Assembly (NCBI GenBank): GCA_050305405.1
Contig: JBNLFG010000004.1
Coordinates: forward strand, 124,001-188,000
Reading direction: 5' to 3'
Origin: Desulfolinea sp050305405
Lineage (GTDB): Bacteria; Chloroflexota; Anaerolineae; Anaerolineales; Villigracilaceae
DNA length: 64,000 nt
The notes beneath the pieces are model-generated. The model saw nothing but the letters and a program-made list of their open reading frames with translations, searched no databases and was not told the DNA's origin. Shown piece after piece: positions 9,542-17,557 of this stretch. The position numbers and the translations under genes were made by a program. Numbering within the stretch: the stretch's first letter is position 1; every line of letters begins with the position of its first letter.

Positions 9542-10855
9542 CTACTCCATCATCAACCTTGCCGCCCGTCTCCCAATCTCGACCGCAAAATTCGTCCCGC
9601 GATCCCAGGGATAGACCTGACTCATGCTCGCGAAGTAGATACCATCCAGCGGGGTCTCAATGGCGGGGATATTCTGCGAATGGTTCACCTGCGGTACGGG
9701 CTGGGCATACTCTGCTTTGAAGACCCAGACCTTGCGCACCCAATCACGCTCAAATTTGGGATTGATGCGCGCAAAACTCTCCGCGAACCTGTCCATCAAT
9801 TCTTCGGCGCTTAGCTCAAAATGCTCGTGCCCGGGCTCCAGATAATCGCCCGCATACACGATATGCTCGCCTCCAAAATGCTCCGACGAAACATAATTCG
9901 TATGCTCCACCAGCGCCAAAAAGGGAAAGCCCTCCTTCTTCGGCAAATTGAACCAGTAATAACCATCTTCCGAAAGCTGATGCTTTAGCGCCGCGACCAA
10001 AACGACCGCGCCCATATTCTTTAATTTTTTCAGCGCGCCCAAATAACTTGGCGGCAGATTGGGAACAAGATAAGACATCACGGACGGCGACGTGGTCACC
10101 AGCACCTTGTCATAGACTTCCTCGCCAGATTCGCCGAAGATGCCCACCTGTTGGGCTTGGTTGCTTTCGCCTGAGTTAGTGCCCGACTTCGGCAATATCT
10201 TCGCCACCCGCACCGAGAAACGGACGTCTACGCCCATATCACGCAGCTTCTCGGTAAAAGCATCCGCAAAAGCCTGAAAGCCGCCCACAAAAGTACCGAG
10301 CTTCGTCGTGCGCGCATGGATGCGCGCCCAGAACCACGACATCGGCACATCTTTATAATGTTTGCCAAATTTACCGATCAGCATCGGTTCCCACATCTGC
10401 TCGTAGACGCGGTCACCTGCCCATTTGCGCATCCAACTGTCCACGGTCACTTTTTCAAGACTCTGCCAATTTTTGGTCAGCCGCAAATACACGCCGACCA
10501 AGCCAAAACGGAGTTTGTCTACACCCCATCCCAAACCCGGGTAAAGCAGTGCTTGCAGGATCGAGTCGAATGGATACCATTTCTCGTTGTGCAGCATCAC
10601 CGTATAAGGACGTGGGAAAAGAACTTTGTCGCTCAATCCGAGCTCGTTAATGATGCCGAGCATGTGCTCGTCGCTGGCGAACCAGTGATGATAAAACCGG
10701 TCGACTGTCCACTCCCAGCTCTCTTCTTTGAATCCACGCGCGAGACCGCCCGCCGCATCTTCCGCTTCATAGATAGTGACCTGATGACCGGCCTTTGCGA
10801 AATCATACGCGGCAGACATGCCCGCGTATCCTGCACCAATGATTGCAATTTCCAT
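9542..10855 (-). CDS. FAD-dependent amine oxidase-like oxidoreductase
   Basis: Flavoprotein of 437 aa in the NAD(P)-binding/amine oxidase superfamily (protoporphyrinogen oxidase or UDP-galactopyranose mutase-like fold). The N-terminal Rossmann motif is IAIIGAGYAGMSAAYDFAKAGH, followed by the acidic end YEAED and GGLARGF. ATG 10855 was chosen because AGGAGA lies just upstream; the frame extends eight codons further without need. It lies downstream of a flippase-like gene, with a repeat-framed GxxExxY gene between them. Homologues beside such flippases are common in surface glycan or polyprenol clusters, but the substrate cannot be told here. Confidence 0.8.
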   Translation of the reverse strand: MEIAIIGAGYAGMSAAYDFAKAGHQVTIYEAEDAAGGLARGFKEESWEWTVDRFYHHWFASDEHMLGIINELGLSDKVLFPRPYTVMLHNEKWYPFDSILQALLYPGLGWGVDKLRFGLVGVYLRLTKNWQSLEKVTVDSWMRKWAGDRVYEQMWEPMLIGKFGKHYKDVPMSWFWARIHARTTKLGTFVGGFQAFADAFTEKLRDMGVDVRFSVRVAKILPKSGTNSGESNQAQQVGIFGESGEEVYDKVLVTTSPSVMSYLVPNLPPSYLGALKKLKNMGAVVLVAALKHQLSEDGYYWFNLPKKEGFPFLALVEHTNYVSSEHFGGEHIVYAGDYLEPGHEHFELSAEELMDRFAESFARINPKFERDWVRKVWVFKAEYAQPVPQVNHSQNIPAIETPLDGIYFASMSQVYPWDRGTNFAVEIGRRAARLMME

Positions 10856-10873
10856 AACGTCTCCTGTTTTGTG

Positions 10874-10921
10874 CACCACAAAGACACGAAGTACACAAAG
10901 TCTTTTCCTAGAGTCACAAAG
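10874..10921. repeat. Left inverted-repeat arm framing the GxxExxY gene
   Basis: This 48-base arm begins CACCACAAAGACACGAAG and ends AGAGTCACAAAG. Its reverse complement matches the arm at 11321-11369: 22 of the outer 27 bases agree, and the inner block CTTTT...TAG/AGGGTCACAAAG matches again. The two arms enclose exactly one gene. Confidence 0.8.
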
Positions 10922-10924
10922 TTC

Positions 10925-11311
10925 TTACCCTTGAACGCGTCTTCGGATACCTTCTTTGAGCACCGGGACATTGAAGTTGATCAATAATCCCAGCCATGTT
11001 TTTGACATGCGTAAGTAGGTAAGTAATTGTGCCTCGTGTATGGGTAATATTTTTTCGACAGATTTTAATTCAAGAATAAGCAAGCCATCGACCACAATAT
11101 CCATGCGATAGCCAGCAGAAAGTTTCAACCCTTTATATTCGATGGGAAGATCAACTTTGCGTTCAAAAGGAATACTGCGTAATTTGAGTTCCTGACACAA
11201 GCATTCTTCATAAGCGGATTCCAACAAGCCTGCACCAAGCGCCTTATGTACTTCGATGGCAGCGCCGATTACTTCGCGTGATAAAGCATTTGCTCTGTCT
11301 CTCTCGCTCAT
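10925..11311 (-). CDS. GxxExxY family protein (PD-(D/E)XK-like nuclease fold)
   Basis: Small protein of 128 aa with the family signature GAGLLESAYEECLCQEL near residue 30, giving GxxExxY. The nuclease-like core is seen in YRMDIVVDGLLILELKSVE, where the D...ELK pattern matches PD-(D/E)XK enzymes. ATG 11311 follows GAGGGT; the longer open frame upstream runs into repeat and flippase sequence and is not needed. Function is unestablished for the family; nuclease activity is inference from the residues. The gene sits alone between two inverted repeat arms (10874-10921 and 11321-11369), inserted between a flippase-like gene and an oxidoreductase gene on the same strand, so it looks like a passenger of a small mobile unit. 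Confidence 0.85.
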   Translation of the reverse strand: MSERDRANALSREVIGAAIEVHKALGAGLLESAYEECLCQELKLRSIPFERKVDLPIEYKGLKLSAGYRMDIVVDGLLILELKSVEKILPIHEAQLLTYLRMSKTWLGLLINFNVPVLKEGIRRRVQG

Positions 11312-11320
11312 AAACCCTCT

Positions 11321-11369
11321 CTTTGTGACCCTAAAAAAGTCTCTTTGTGCTCTCTGTGCCTTTGTGGTG
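11321..11369. repeat. Right inverted-repeat arm framing the GxxExxY gene
   Basis: This arm begins CTTTGTGACCCTAAAAAAG and ends TGCCTTTGTGGTG, the inverted partner of the arm at 10874-10921. It ends one base before the stop codon of the flippase-like gene (11370-11372), so the unit landed at the very end of that gene. Confidence 0.8.
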
Positions 11370-12377
11370 TTATTTGGTCTCAGCCCGTAAATCATCCGAC
11401 CACTTGATTCCCTCTTTCGCCAGATAATACGCCCCCAACAACGTGATCGGCAGCCAAAGCGCAACGTGTAACACGAGCGTATATGCCCCCGCTACTTCTG
11501 CGTTGACGCCATAAGCAGACAACACCGCGATGCCCGGCAAATCGAACGTACCCACATAGCCCGGCGCGGAGGGGATGGTTGTCGCCAAGTTGACGATGCC
11601 GTTCATCAGCATCAACACAAAGAACGAGACCGTAAAACCAAAGGCGTGCATCACAAACCAATACTTAACCGTTTCGAGCAGCCAGATAATTGTAGATGTA
11701 AAAAAGACCATCAAGACATTGAAAGGCGAACGCAATGATGCCAGCCCATCGAGAAATTTATTCATTACGCTGATTGTCTTGATATGCAAACGATCCGGCA
11801 GCAAGCGATAAATAAACCAAAGGCCAATTTTCGCCGTCACCTGCGGGAACATCGCCGCCAGCAAAAAAATCGCTAACGCGCCCACAAATGCCCCCGTTCC
11901 CCATAACGCCAACGACTGGATATTGCCGAAAAAGCCCGAATCTGAGTCCGCCAGCATTGCCAACTCGCCCAAATTTAAAAAGACGAATGCCAGCATCACT
12001 ACGCCATCAAAAATGCGCTCAACAATGATCGTTGCCAGCGAAGCCGAAACCGAAATGCCCTCCTTGCGTTTCAGGATGACCGCCCGCAGCACTTCGCCCG
12101 CCCGCGCGGGGTAGATATTATTGCCCATGTAGCCAATTGTCGTAATCGGGAACATCTTTTTCGTTGGCACTTTTTTGATCGGGGCCAGCAGATAATGCCA
12201 GCGCCACGCCCGTATCCAGACTGCGACAAAGTAGACCGCCACCCCAGGCAGCAGCCACCAATAATTCGCCGCCGCTACCGCGCTCACAAAGTCGCCCCAC
12301 GCCAACTTGCTGAACGCCCAGTACATAAAGAGCGCGCTGATCAGCACACCCAACCAAAATTTCCAGTTATTTTTCAT
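11370..12377 (-). CDS. Flippase-like integral membrane protein (lysylphosphatidylglycerol synthase TM family)
   Basis: Polytopic membrane protein of 335 aa of the UPF0104/AglD2-like family, which shares the transmembrane half of lysyl-phosphatidylglycerol synthase. It has about eight hydrophobic segments, starts MKNNWKFWLGVLISALFMY, and has the conserved region RAWRWHYLLAPI...GYMGNNIYPARAGEVLRA typical of the family (YP.R.GE motif). A late segment reads PSAPGYVGTFDLPG, another family hallmark. The soluble lysyl-transferase half of MprF is absent, so it more likely flips a lipid-linked sugar. Start ATG 12377 is the first in frame. The stop abuts a repeat arm. Confidence 0.82.
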   Translation of the reverse strand: MKNNWKFWLGVLISALFMYWAFSKLAWGDFVSAVAAANYWWLLPGVAVYFVAVWIRAWRWHYLLAPIKKVPTKKMFPITTIGYMGNNIYPARAGEVLRAVILKRKEGISVSASLATIIVERIFDGVVMLAFVFLNLGELAMLADSDSGFFGNIQSLALWGTGAFVGALAIFLLAAMFPQVTAKIGLWFIYRLLPDRLHIKTISVMNKFLDGLASLRSPFNVLMVFFTSTIIWLLETVKYWFVMHAFGFTVSFFVLMLMNGIVNLATTIPSAPGYVGTFDLPGIAVLSAYGVNAEVAGAYTLVLHVALWLPITLLGAYYLAKEGIKWSDDLRAETK

Positions 12378-12407
12378 CGGCGGGATTGTATCATGAGAGC
12401 GGGTACG

Positions 12408-12499
12408 AGGTGCGTCGCACCAGGTTTAACGGCACCGTTCTGAACGGTTAGTTTTTATCGTTTAACGACTTATTGCTGAAAGGCTGGTGCGACGCACCA
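12408..12499. repeat. Inverted repeat in the divergent intergenic region
   Basis: AGGTGCGTCGCACCAG (12408-12423) is repeated inverted as CTGGTGCGACGCACCA (12484-12499), 15 of 16 bases complementary. Each arm is itself nearly palindromic. The 60-base interior contains a smaller ACCGTTCTGAACGGT palindrome. The unit occupies most of the gap between the flippase-like and redoxin genes and resembles a tiny non-autonomous element. Confidence 0.7.
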
Positions 12500-12515
12500 C
12501 TTATTCGCATTCAGG

Positions 12516-12521
12516 TATAAT
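12516..12521 (+). promoter_or_regulatory. -10 element of a possible leaderless promoter for the redoxin gene
   Basis: TATAAT lies six bases before the ATG at 12528, so transcription would start at or very near the A of ATG. No Shine-Dalgarno sequence and no clear -35 box are seen. Confidence 0.45.
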
Positions 12522-12527
12522 TTCGGC

Positions 12528-13034
12528 ATGGAACTCGGAAAACCCGCCCCAAACTTCACCCTAAATGATCTGGATGGAAATGCGCATTCGCTTGCGGATT
12601 ATCGCGGGCGGATCGTCATCATCAACTTCTGGTCGGCGGAATGCCCGCACGCCGCGCGCGTGGATTTAGGCTTGCTTCCGCTGCTCAAAGAGTGGGGCAG
12701 CAACGTGCAACTTCTGCAAATCGCATCGAATGGCAACGAACCCCTTGAGATGCTCCGCGAAGTTGCTGCGGAGCGAGGCACACCGGGCTTCGTCTTGCAT
12801 GACCCTGCGAGCATCATCGCTGATTTATATGAGGCGACCAACACCCCGCACATCTTCATCGTGGATGCGGATGGCTTGCTCCAATATCACGGCGCTTATG
12901 ACGATGTGGCCTTTCGTCAGCGCACCGCCACGCGGAATTATGTTCAGGATGCCGTGGAAAGTTTATTAAACGGTAACAAGCCACAAGTCACGAGCGTCCC
13001 GCCTTTTGGCTGCACGATCGTACGGATGGATTAA
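12528..13034 (+). CDS. Redoxin (thioredoxin/AhpC-TSA-like) family protein
   Basis: Thioredoxin-fold protein of 168 aa. It has the AhpC/TSA-type opening PAPNFTLNDLDGNAHSLADY and RIVIINFWSAECPHA at the active-site position. Only one Cys is present there (CPHA, not CxxC), and a second Cys is near the C-terminus in FGCTIVRM, a tail seen in other redoxins. The cis-Pro loop is TPHIFIVD. There is no signal peptide, so it should be cytoplasmic. It heads a likely operon with the cNMP-binding membrane protein five bases downstream. Whether it is a peroxidase or a one-Cys reductase cannot be decided. Confidence 0.8.
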   Translation: MELGKPAPNFTLNDLDGNAHSLADYRGRIVIINFWSAECPHAARVDLGLLPLLKEWGSNVQLLQIASNGNEPLEMLREVAAERGTPGFVLHDPASIIADLYEATNTPHIFIVDADGLLQYHGAYDDVAFRQRTATRNYVQDAVESLLNGNKPQVTSVPPFGCTIVRMD

Positions 13035-13039
13035 GTCCC

Positions 13040-14794
13040 ATGCCTACATCCCTTCCTAATGTAGAGGCTGTCGCTGCCTTTATTGAGAAAATTCACATCT
13101 TCCATGGTATCAGTGAAGACAATCTTTTTGATATTGCTGAGCGACTTGATGATAAATCGGTTAAGGCGGGCGAGGTCATTCTGGAAACGGAGCAGCAGGC
13201 GGACAGTTTTTACATCATCGTTTCCGGTAAAGTGGATGTGAGCCGCGAGGAGAAGGGGCAGAAGCGCTCTCGTTTTTCATCAAGCGATTATTTTGGCGCG
13301 GATGTTTTTTTTGACGACGAGAAACGCAGTACAAAGATTGTTGCCCAGACGGATGCGCTTTTGCTCGAATTACCGGGCAGCGTTTTTGGCGAGATTCCAA
13401 ATGCGGTGGATTTTTTACGCAGCCAGTTGGGGGCGTTTTTAGCCTGTCGTGAACTCTTGGAAAAAGTCAACTTTGATTGGCTCGAAGATGACGAAGCGAT
13501 CTATTTCGCGGTCAACAAACATATTATTCTCTTTTGGCGGCGCGCGCCGCTCCCGATCATTTTGACGGTGGGCGCACCCTTCTTTGTTTTCTTCGGTATG
13601 TGGTACGGAGCGATGATCCCGCTTATTGTCAGCGTGTTGAGCTTCATCGTTGGTGCACTCTGGCTGCTCTGGGACTGGCTCGATTGGGGAAACGATTATT
13701 ACATCATTACCAACCAACGCGTGGTCTGGCTTGAAAAGATTATCGGCATTTTCGACAGCCGTCAGGAGGCACATCTTGGTGAAGTCAAATCGGTGGATGT
13801 AAATACCGATGTGCTCGTGCAATCTGTTTTCGATTATGGGCATGTGAATGTTAATACGATTTTCGGGGGAGTTAAACTCAAGTTCACTCCCTATCCACGT
13901 CAGGCACATTTGCTGATCGAAGAGCTTTGGCAGCGTTCAAAAGTGGAAGAAAAACGAAAAGCCAAAGACCGACTGCACCAGGCGATTATTGATCAGATCA
14001 AGGCCGCCCAGGCAGTTGCCGAGAAGAAGCGCACGCCACCGCCCAAGCCTTTTGTTGAACCGGAAAAATCGTCCCAACCTTTGCTATCACAGGTCTTCAA
14101 TCGAAAGACAAAGAAAAAGAAGCGAAAGAAAAAAACGAAATTATTCACATTGCGTTACGAAGAGGGCAAGGAGATTATTTATCGCAAACACATCGTGGTT
14201 CTGTTCACACAGGCTGGCACTCCAGCGTTGGTGACTCTGGGGCTGATGATTTTCTTTGCCTTAGAGCTCACCTTTCTCATTCTGGGACGGCCATCCTTGT
14301 CAATTTCATACATCCTAATCATTGGCTTAGCGATGATTAGTGCGCTTGGATGGGCAATTTATCAATATATTGATTGGAGCAATGACATTTTCAAGGTCTC
14401 GGAAAATAAGATTTTCGACATTGACCGAAAACCTTTTGGTGATGTTCAGAGCCGCTCTGCCGAGTTGAAAAATATCGAATCGACCGAACACCGCCGTGAA
14501 GGACTGTTGAGCATTCTCTTCAATTATGGCACGGTCTACATCCACATTGGCTCGGAAGAATTTGAGTTTGAAGATGTCCTGGATCCGGCATCTGTACAGC
14601 AGGACATCAATCATCGTTATAAAGCTATTCAAGAGAAACAAAAAGAAGCGCAAGACAAAAAAGAACGTGATGATATGATTAAATGGTTGGTCGCCTACCA
14701 TGAAAGCGCCGATAAATTCAACGCCATGATCGACGAGATTAATAGGATTAACGAGCAACAGGCTCCAGAAGAAGGGGATCAAGGGGCGGAGTAG
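13040..14794 (+). CDS. Membrane protein with cyclic nucleotide-binding domain and two bacterial PH-like domains
   Basis: Unusual 584-aa architecture. An N-terminal cNMP-binding/Crp-type domain (about residues 10-130: FIEKIHIFHGISEDNLFDIAE, then YIIVSGKVDVSRE) has no DNA-binding domain. It is followed by a pair of TM helices (about 170-220) and a bPH-like domain (NDYYIITNQRVVWLE...GEVKSVDV...YGHVNV). A lysine-rich linker (about 345-365) leads to a second TM pair (about 390-440) and a second bPH-like domain (IFKVSENKIFDIDRKPFG...LLSILFNYGTVYI). Downstream of redoxin by 5 bases and upstream of a lipoprotein by 12 bases. The internal duplication is clear; the ligand and role are unknown. Confidence 0.8.
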   Translation: MPTSLPNVEAVAAFIEKIHIFHGISEDNLFDIAERLDDKSVKAGEVILETEQQADSFYIIVSGKVDVSREEKGQKRSRFSSSDYFGADVFFDDEKRSTKIVAQTDALLLELPGSVFGEIPNAVDFLRSQLGAFLACRELLEKVNFDWLEDDEAIYFAVNKHIILFWRRAPLPIILTVGAPFFVFFGMWYGAMIPLIVSVLSFIVGALWLLWDWLDWGNDYYIITNQRVVWLEKIIGIFDSRQEAHLGEVKSVDVNTDVLVQSVFDYGHVNVNTIFGGVKLKFTPYPRQAHLLIEELWQRSKVEEKRKAKDRLHQAIIDQIKAAQAVAEKKRTPPPKPFVEPEKSSQPLLSQVFNRKTKKKKRKKKTKLFTLRYEEGKEIIYRKHIVVLFTQAGTPALVTLGLMIFFALELTFLILGRPSLSISYILIIGLAMISALGWAIYQYIDWSNDIFKVSENKIFDIDRKPFGDVQSRSAELKNIESTEHRREGLLSILFNYGTVYIHIGSEEFEFEDVLDPASVQQDINHRYKAIQEKQKEAQDKKERDDMIKWLVAYHESADKFNAMIDEINRINEQQAPEEGDQGAE

Positions 14795-14806
14795 AAGGAG
14801 TTCCCT

Positions 14807-16042
14807 ATGCAAGGCAATTCTTTAAATTTGAAACTGATATTTGGATTGGCGGTGCTTGCTATTCTCACGCTTAGCTGCTCTCTCTTTACATCCCCGCCGA
14901 TGGAGCCAGTGCCTCCCGTTACACAAGAAGTTGTATCCAATCCGGAAGTTGCTCAGGAACAGTCCAACAGCGGCGAAATCCCTGCGGGTGCTTTGATGCC
15001 CACAGGCATTGTCACTGCACAAAACGGAGCATTAACGCTCTTTGATTCAGATGGGTACACGATCATTCAACAAGAACCGCCTCACGTTAATCCAGATAAA
15101 CTTCATATCGCAGGGGCTGTACCCCAAGGCGGAACAAACCTGCCCTTGATCTATTATTCATTTGAGCAAAATAATTCACTGCTTTTTTATGACTATGAGC
15201 AGACCTCTACCATCAAAGCAGTTCCTTATCTTGCTGATATGGCAGGGGCGGACGGGCAAGCCTTTATTGCATATACAATTGCCGAGTTTACTGATTCAGG
15301 GCTGGTATCGAATCTCTTTATCGGTTCACCCCAAAGTTTGCCGACCGCTGAGCCAGTCTTGAGCGATATTGATCCGCAAGGCTGGGCACTCATGGCATTG
15401 GAAGTCGACATGGAAGGCGACCAACCTGTCGGTATCTGGTACAGTAAGCAGCCTTGGGGTATTGGCGGGGATATTGTCTTTCCCCCTCGCCGAACGCTCT
15501 CTTATCTCGACCTGCGAACGGGAACCGCCTATCAATATCTCGGCGCGGAAGCAAACCCCTCGGCACTCTCGGCGGACAGAAATTGGGTGGCCTACACAAA
15601 TGATTCCAGCGTGGAAGCAGGTGTGGGCACGATGGCGATCCGCAATATGGTCTCGGGGGAAAATATCTCCTATCCACTTCTGAATGCGATTGATAAACGC
15701 GGCGCAGGCGAGGCATCCTTTTCTCCCAATAATCAATATTTAGCATGGATGGAAGCAAATGGCTGGCAAATGGCAGAAGTGCCGAATTTTCACTCGGTGG
15801 TGCGCGTGGGCGATTTGAACGGAAATGTCATCGCCGAATTTGCAGATACGGCTCTCGTCGGTGTCTCCGGGATGAGCACGGTGCAACGCGTTGAACCAGT
15901 CGGTTGGTTTGATGATAATTCGCTCGTTGTCATGGCTCGCGGTGAATATTGGGGTGATGCCACGCTGATTCTGATCGATATCCCCACACAATCTGCGCGC
16001 TTGCTGGCGCAAGGTGCTTTTGTTGGATTTACCTATCCCTAA
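14807..16042 (+). CDS. Lipoprotein, probable beta-propeller-like (TolB-type) surface protein
   Basis: A 411-aa exported lipoprotein. The signal peptide NLKLIFGLAVLAILTLSC ends in a lipobox Cys, followed by a Pro/Glu-rich linker. The rest has repeated short blocks such as ALSADRNWVAYTND and ASFSPNNQYLAWME, which resemble WD40/TolB-like propeller blades (SPDG..LAW pattern). Start ATG follows AGAAGGAG, and the gene is third in the redoxin operon. No enzymatic motif is seen. Extracytoplasmic, anchored on the membrane surface. I do not recognise a specific family. Confidence 0.65.
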   Translation: MQGNSLNLKLIFGLAVLAILTLSCSLFTSPPMEPVPPVTQEVVSNPEVAQEQSNSGEIPAGALMPTGIVTAQNGALTLFDSDGYTIIQQEPPHVNPDKLHIAGAVPQGGTNLPLIYYSFEQNNSLLFYDYEQTSTIKAVPYLADMAGADGQAFIAYTIAEFTDSGLVSNLFIGSPQSLPTAEPVLSDIDPQGWALMALEVDMEGDQPVGIWYSKQPWGIGGDIVFPPRRTLSYLDLRTGTAYQYLGAEANPSALSADRNWVAYTNDSSVEAGVGTMAIRNMVSGENISYPLLNAIDKRGAGEASFSPNNQYLAWMEANGWQMAEVPNFHSVVRVGDLNGNVIAEFADTALVGVSGMSTVQRVEPVGWFDDNSLVVMARGEYWGDATLILIDIPTQSARLLAQGAFVGFTYP

Positions 16043-17557
16043 TCAGGGAAAGATGTAGAGGTAAAGCGAAACAGAAGAACCAGGGAAGCGGAAAAGTCGC
16101 TTTTGCTCAGCAATTTGCCTGAGATAATCCGTGATGTAATATTCTTCGTTGATCGAAGCAACTTCGTGGACGTGCGTAAATAAGAACCAGTTACGTCCAT
16201 GCAAGTTGAGATTATCGATCTCGCTTTGATACATCTCCGGTTCACCCTGATGATTCTCGCCGACCACGTAAGGAATGTTTTCCAAGCCATATTTAGGCGC
16301 GTAGAAGAGAAAAGCCGGCTCTGAAAAATAGTAAAGATAGAGTAGGTCACCCTCTCTGAAATTATCCCTGAGATACGTCATACTCGGACGAATATGTTCA
16401 CGGGTAAGAGGCTTTTGCAATTTGGCAAAGGCCTCTTGCGTTGGTGAAAAGAGTATGCTCAATGCTATTAGGCTGGTTATAAAAACCGCTGGGGCACGTG
16501 GACGCAGGATGTTGTAGGTGGCATCCAGTGCCGCCCCAAAAAGCAGGAGGATTATCGGTACCCAAAAGAGCAGCATTCGCTCGGCAAGAGGGTATTTTTG
16601 CAAAGTGCCAGCAACGAGCGTTAGTAGCAATGTTAGCAGCACTGGCAAAGCGAATTGCCGGTTTTTACGCCACAAAGCAACAGCGCCGACGAATATCATC
16701 AAGTAAGCGATCAGCGCAGGAATTTTCAAGCCAAAAGGTTTTTGCAAAATAGCAGCCATCATGCCCAACGCCCATGAGAAGGTTGGCGGCAGGGGCATAT
16801 AGGCTTCATTCCAAAAAGATGCCAAAAACTCACTCTGCTCCAATGGACGGATATTGACCCAATAAACCAGGATTGAATTTATCCCAACAACAGCAAGACC
16901 CGCGAATGTGCGCCAAAAAGCCAGAATCTCTCCCTGCTCTTTATAATGCCACAACAGGCTCAAACTAACAGCCGCAATCCCAAAGACCGATGCATGCGAA
17001 ATCCACAGCAAGGCGCTGGCAGTAAGCGTAAAAATAATCATTCGCTGACTTGAGTAGGGTGCGCTCAATAGCCAGATATAGAGCAACAAGACAAATAAAA
17101 CAGCGAAGAGGTCGCCCATATATTGTTTTGTTTCTGCTGAATAGTAGATGACAAAGGGGCTTGTGGCAAATAAAGCCAGCGCAAAAAGCGCCCCTGTTTT
17201 GCGTAAGTATTTCAGCGTAAAGAAAACAAAAATCCCCAAAGAAGCGATACTTGTCAAAAAAGAGAAAAGCCGAAAAGAATACTCAGAATCCCCAAAGATT
17301 AGTATGCTGGCTTTGAGAAAGAATAAAAAGCCGATTGGTGCGCCCTGCTCATAAGGCAGTGGCTGCTGCGTCAATTCGCCAAAGGATAAGCGCACTACAT
17401 TCAACGCCAGCATGGCCTCGTCAAGCCAGAGGGAGCGCCCGGCAAAATAATGCCGTGCGCGAAAGAGCAACCCTAACATAAGGATTGTCGCTATAGCAAA
17501 AAGAAAAACCTTTTCAGATTTTTCTTTTTTGGAAAACGAAGTCCAACAAGCTTTCAT
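16043..17557 (-). CDS. Glycosyltransferase family 39-like membrane protein
   Basis: Integral membrane protein of 504 aa with about ten or more TM segments and the PMT/ArnT-like opening GRSLWLDEAMLALNVV. The Asp-Glu in the first extracytoplasmic loop is the catalytic-site hallmark of lipid-linked sugar transferases. A soluble C-terminal part (about 400-504) ends the protein. It would transfer a sugar from a polyprenyl-phosphate donor outside the membrane; donor and acceptor are unknown. Its ATG shares one base with the TAA of the PGI/PMI gene upstream (TAATG), so translation is probably coupled to a sugar-phosphate isomerase. Confidence 0.78.
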   Translation of the reverse strand: MKACWTSFSKKEKSEKVFLFAIATILMLGLLFRARHYFAGRSLWLDEAMLALNVVRLSFGELTQQPLPYEQGAPIGFLFFLKASILIFGDSEYSFRLFSFLTSIASLGIFVFFTLKYLRKTGALFALALFATSPFVIYYSAETKQYMGDLFAVLFVLLLYIWLLSAPYSSQRMIIFTLTASALLWISHASVFGIAAVSLSLLWHYKEQGEILAFWRTFAGLAVVGINSILVYWVNIRPLEQSEFLASFWNEAYMPLPPTFSWALGMMAAILQKPFGLKIPALIAYLMIFVGAVALWRKNRQFALPVLLTLLLTLVAGTLQKYPLAERMLLFWVPIILLLFGAALDATYNILRPRAPAVFITSLIALSILFSPTQEAFAKLQKPLTREHIRPSMTYLRDNFREGDLLYLYYFSEPAFLFYAPKYGLENIPYVVGENHQGEPEMYQSEIDNLNLHGRNWFLFTHVHEVASINEEYYITDYLRQIAEQKRLFRFPGSSVSLYLYIFP

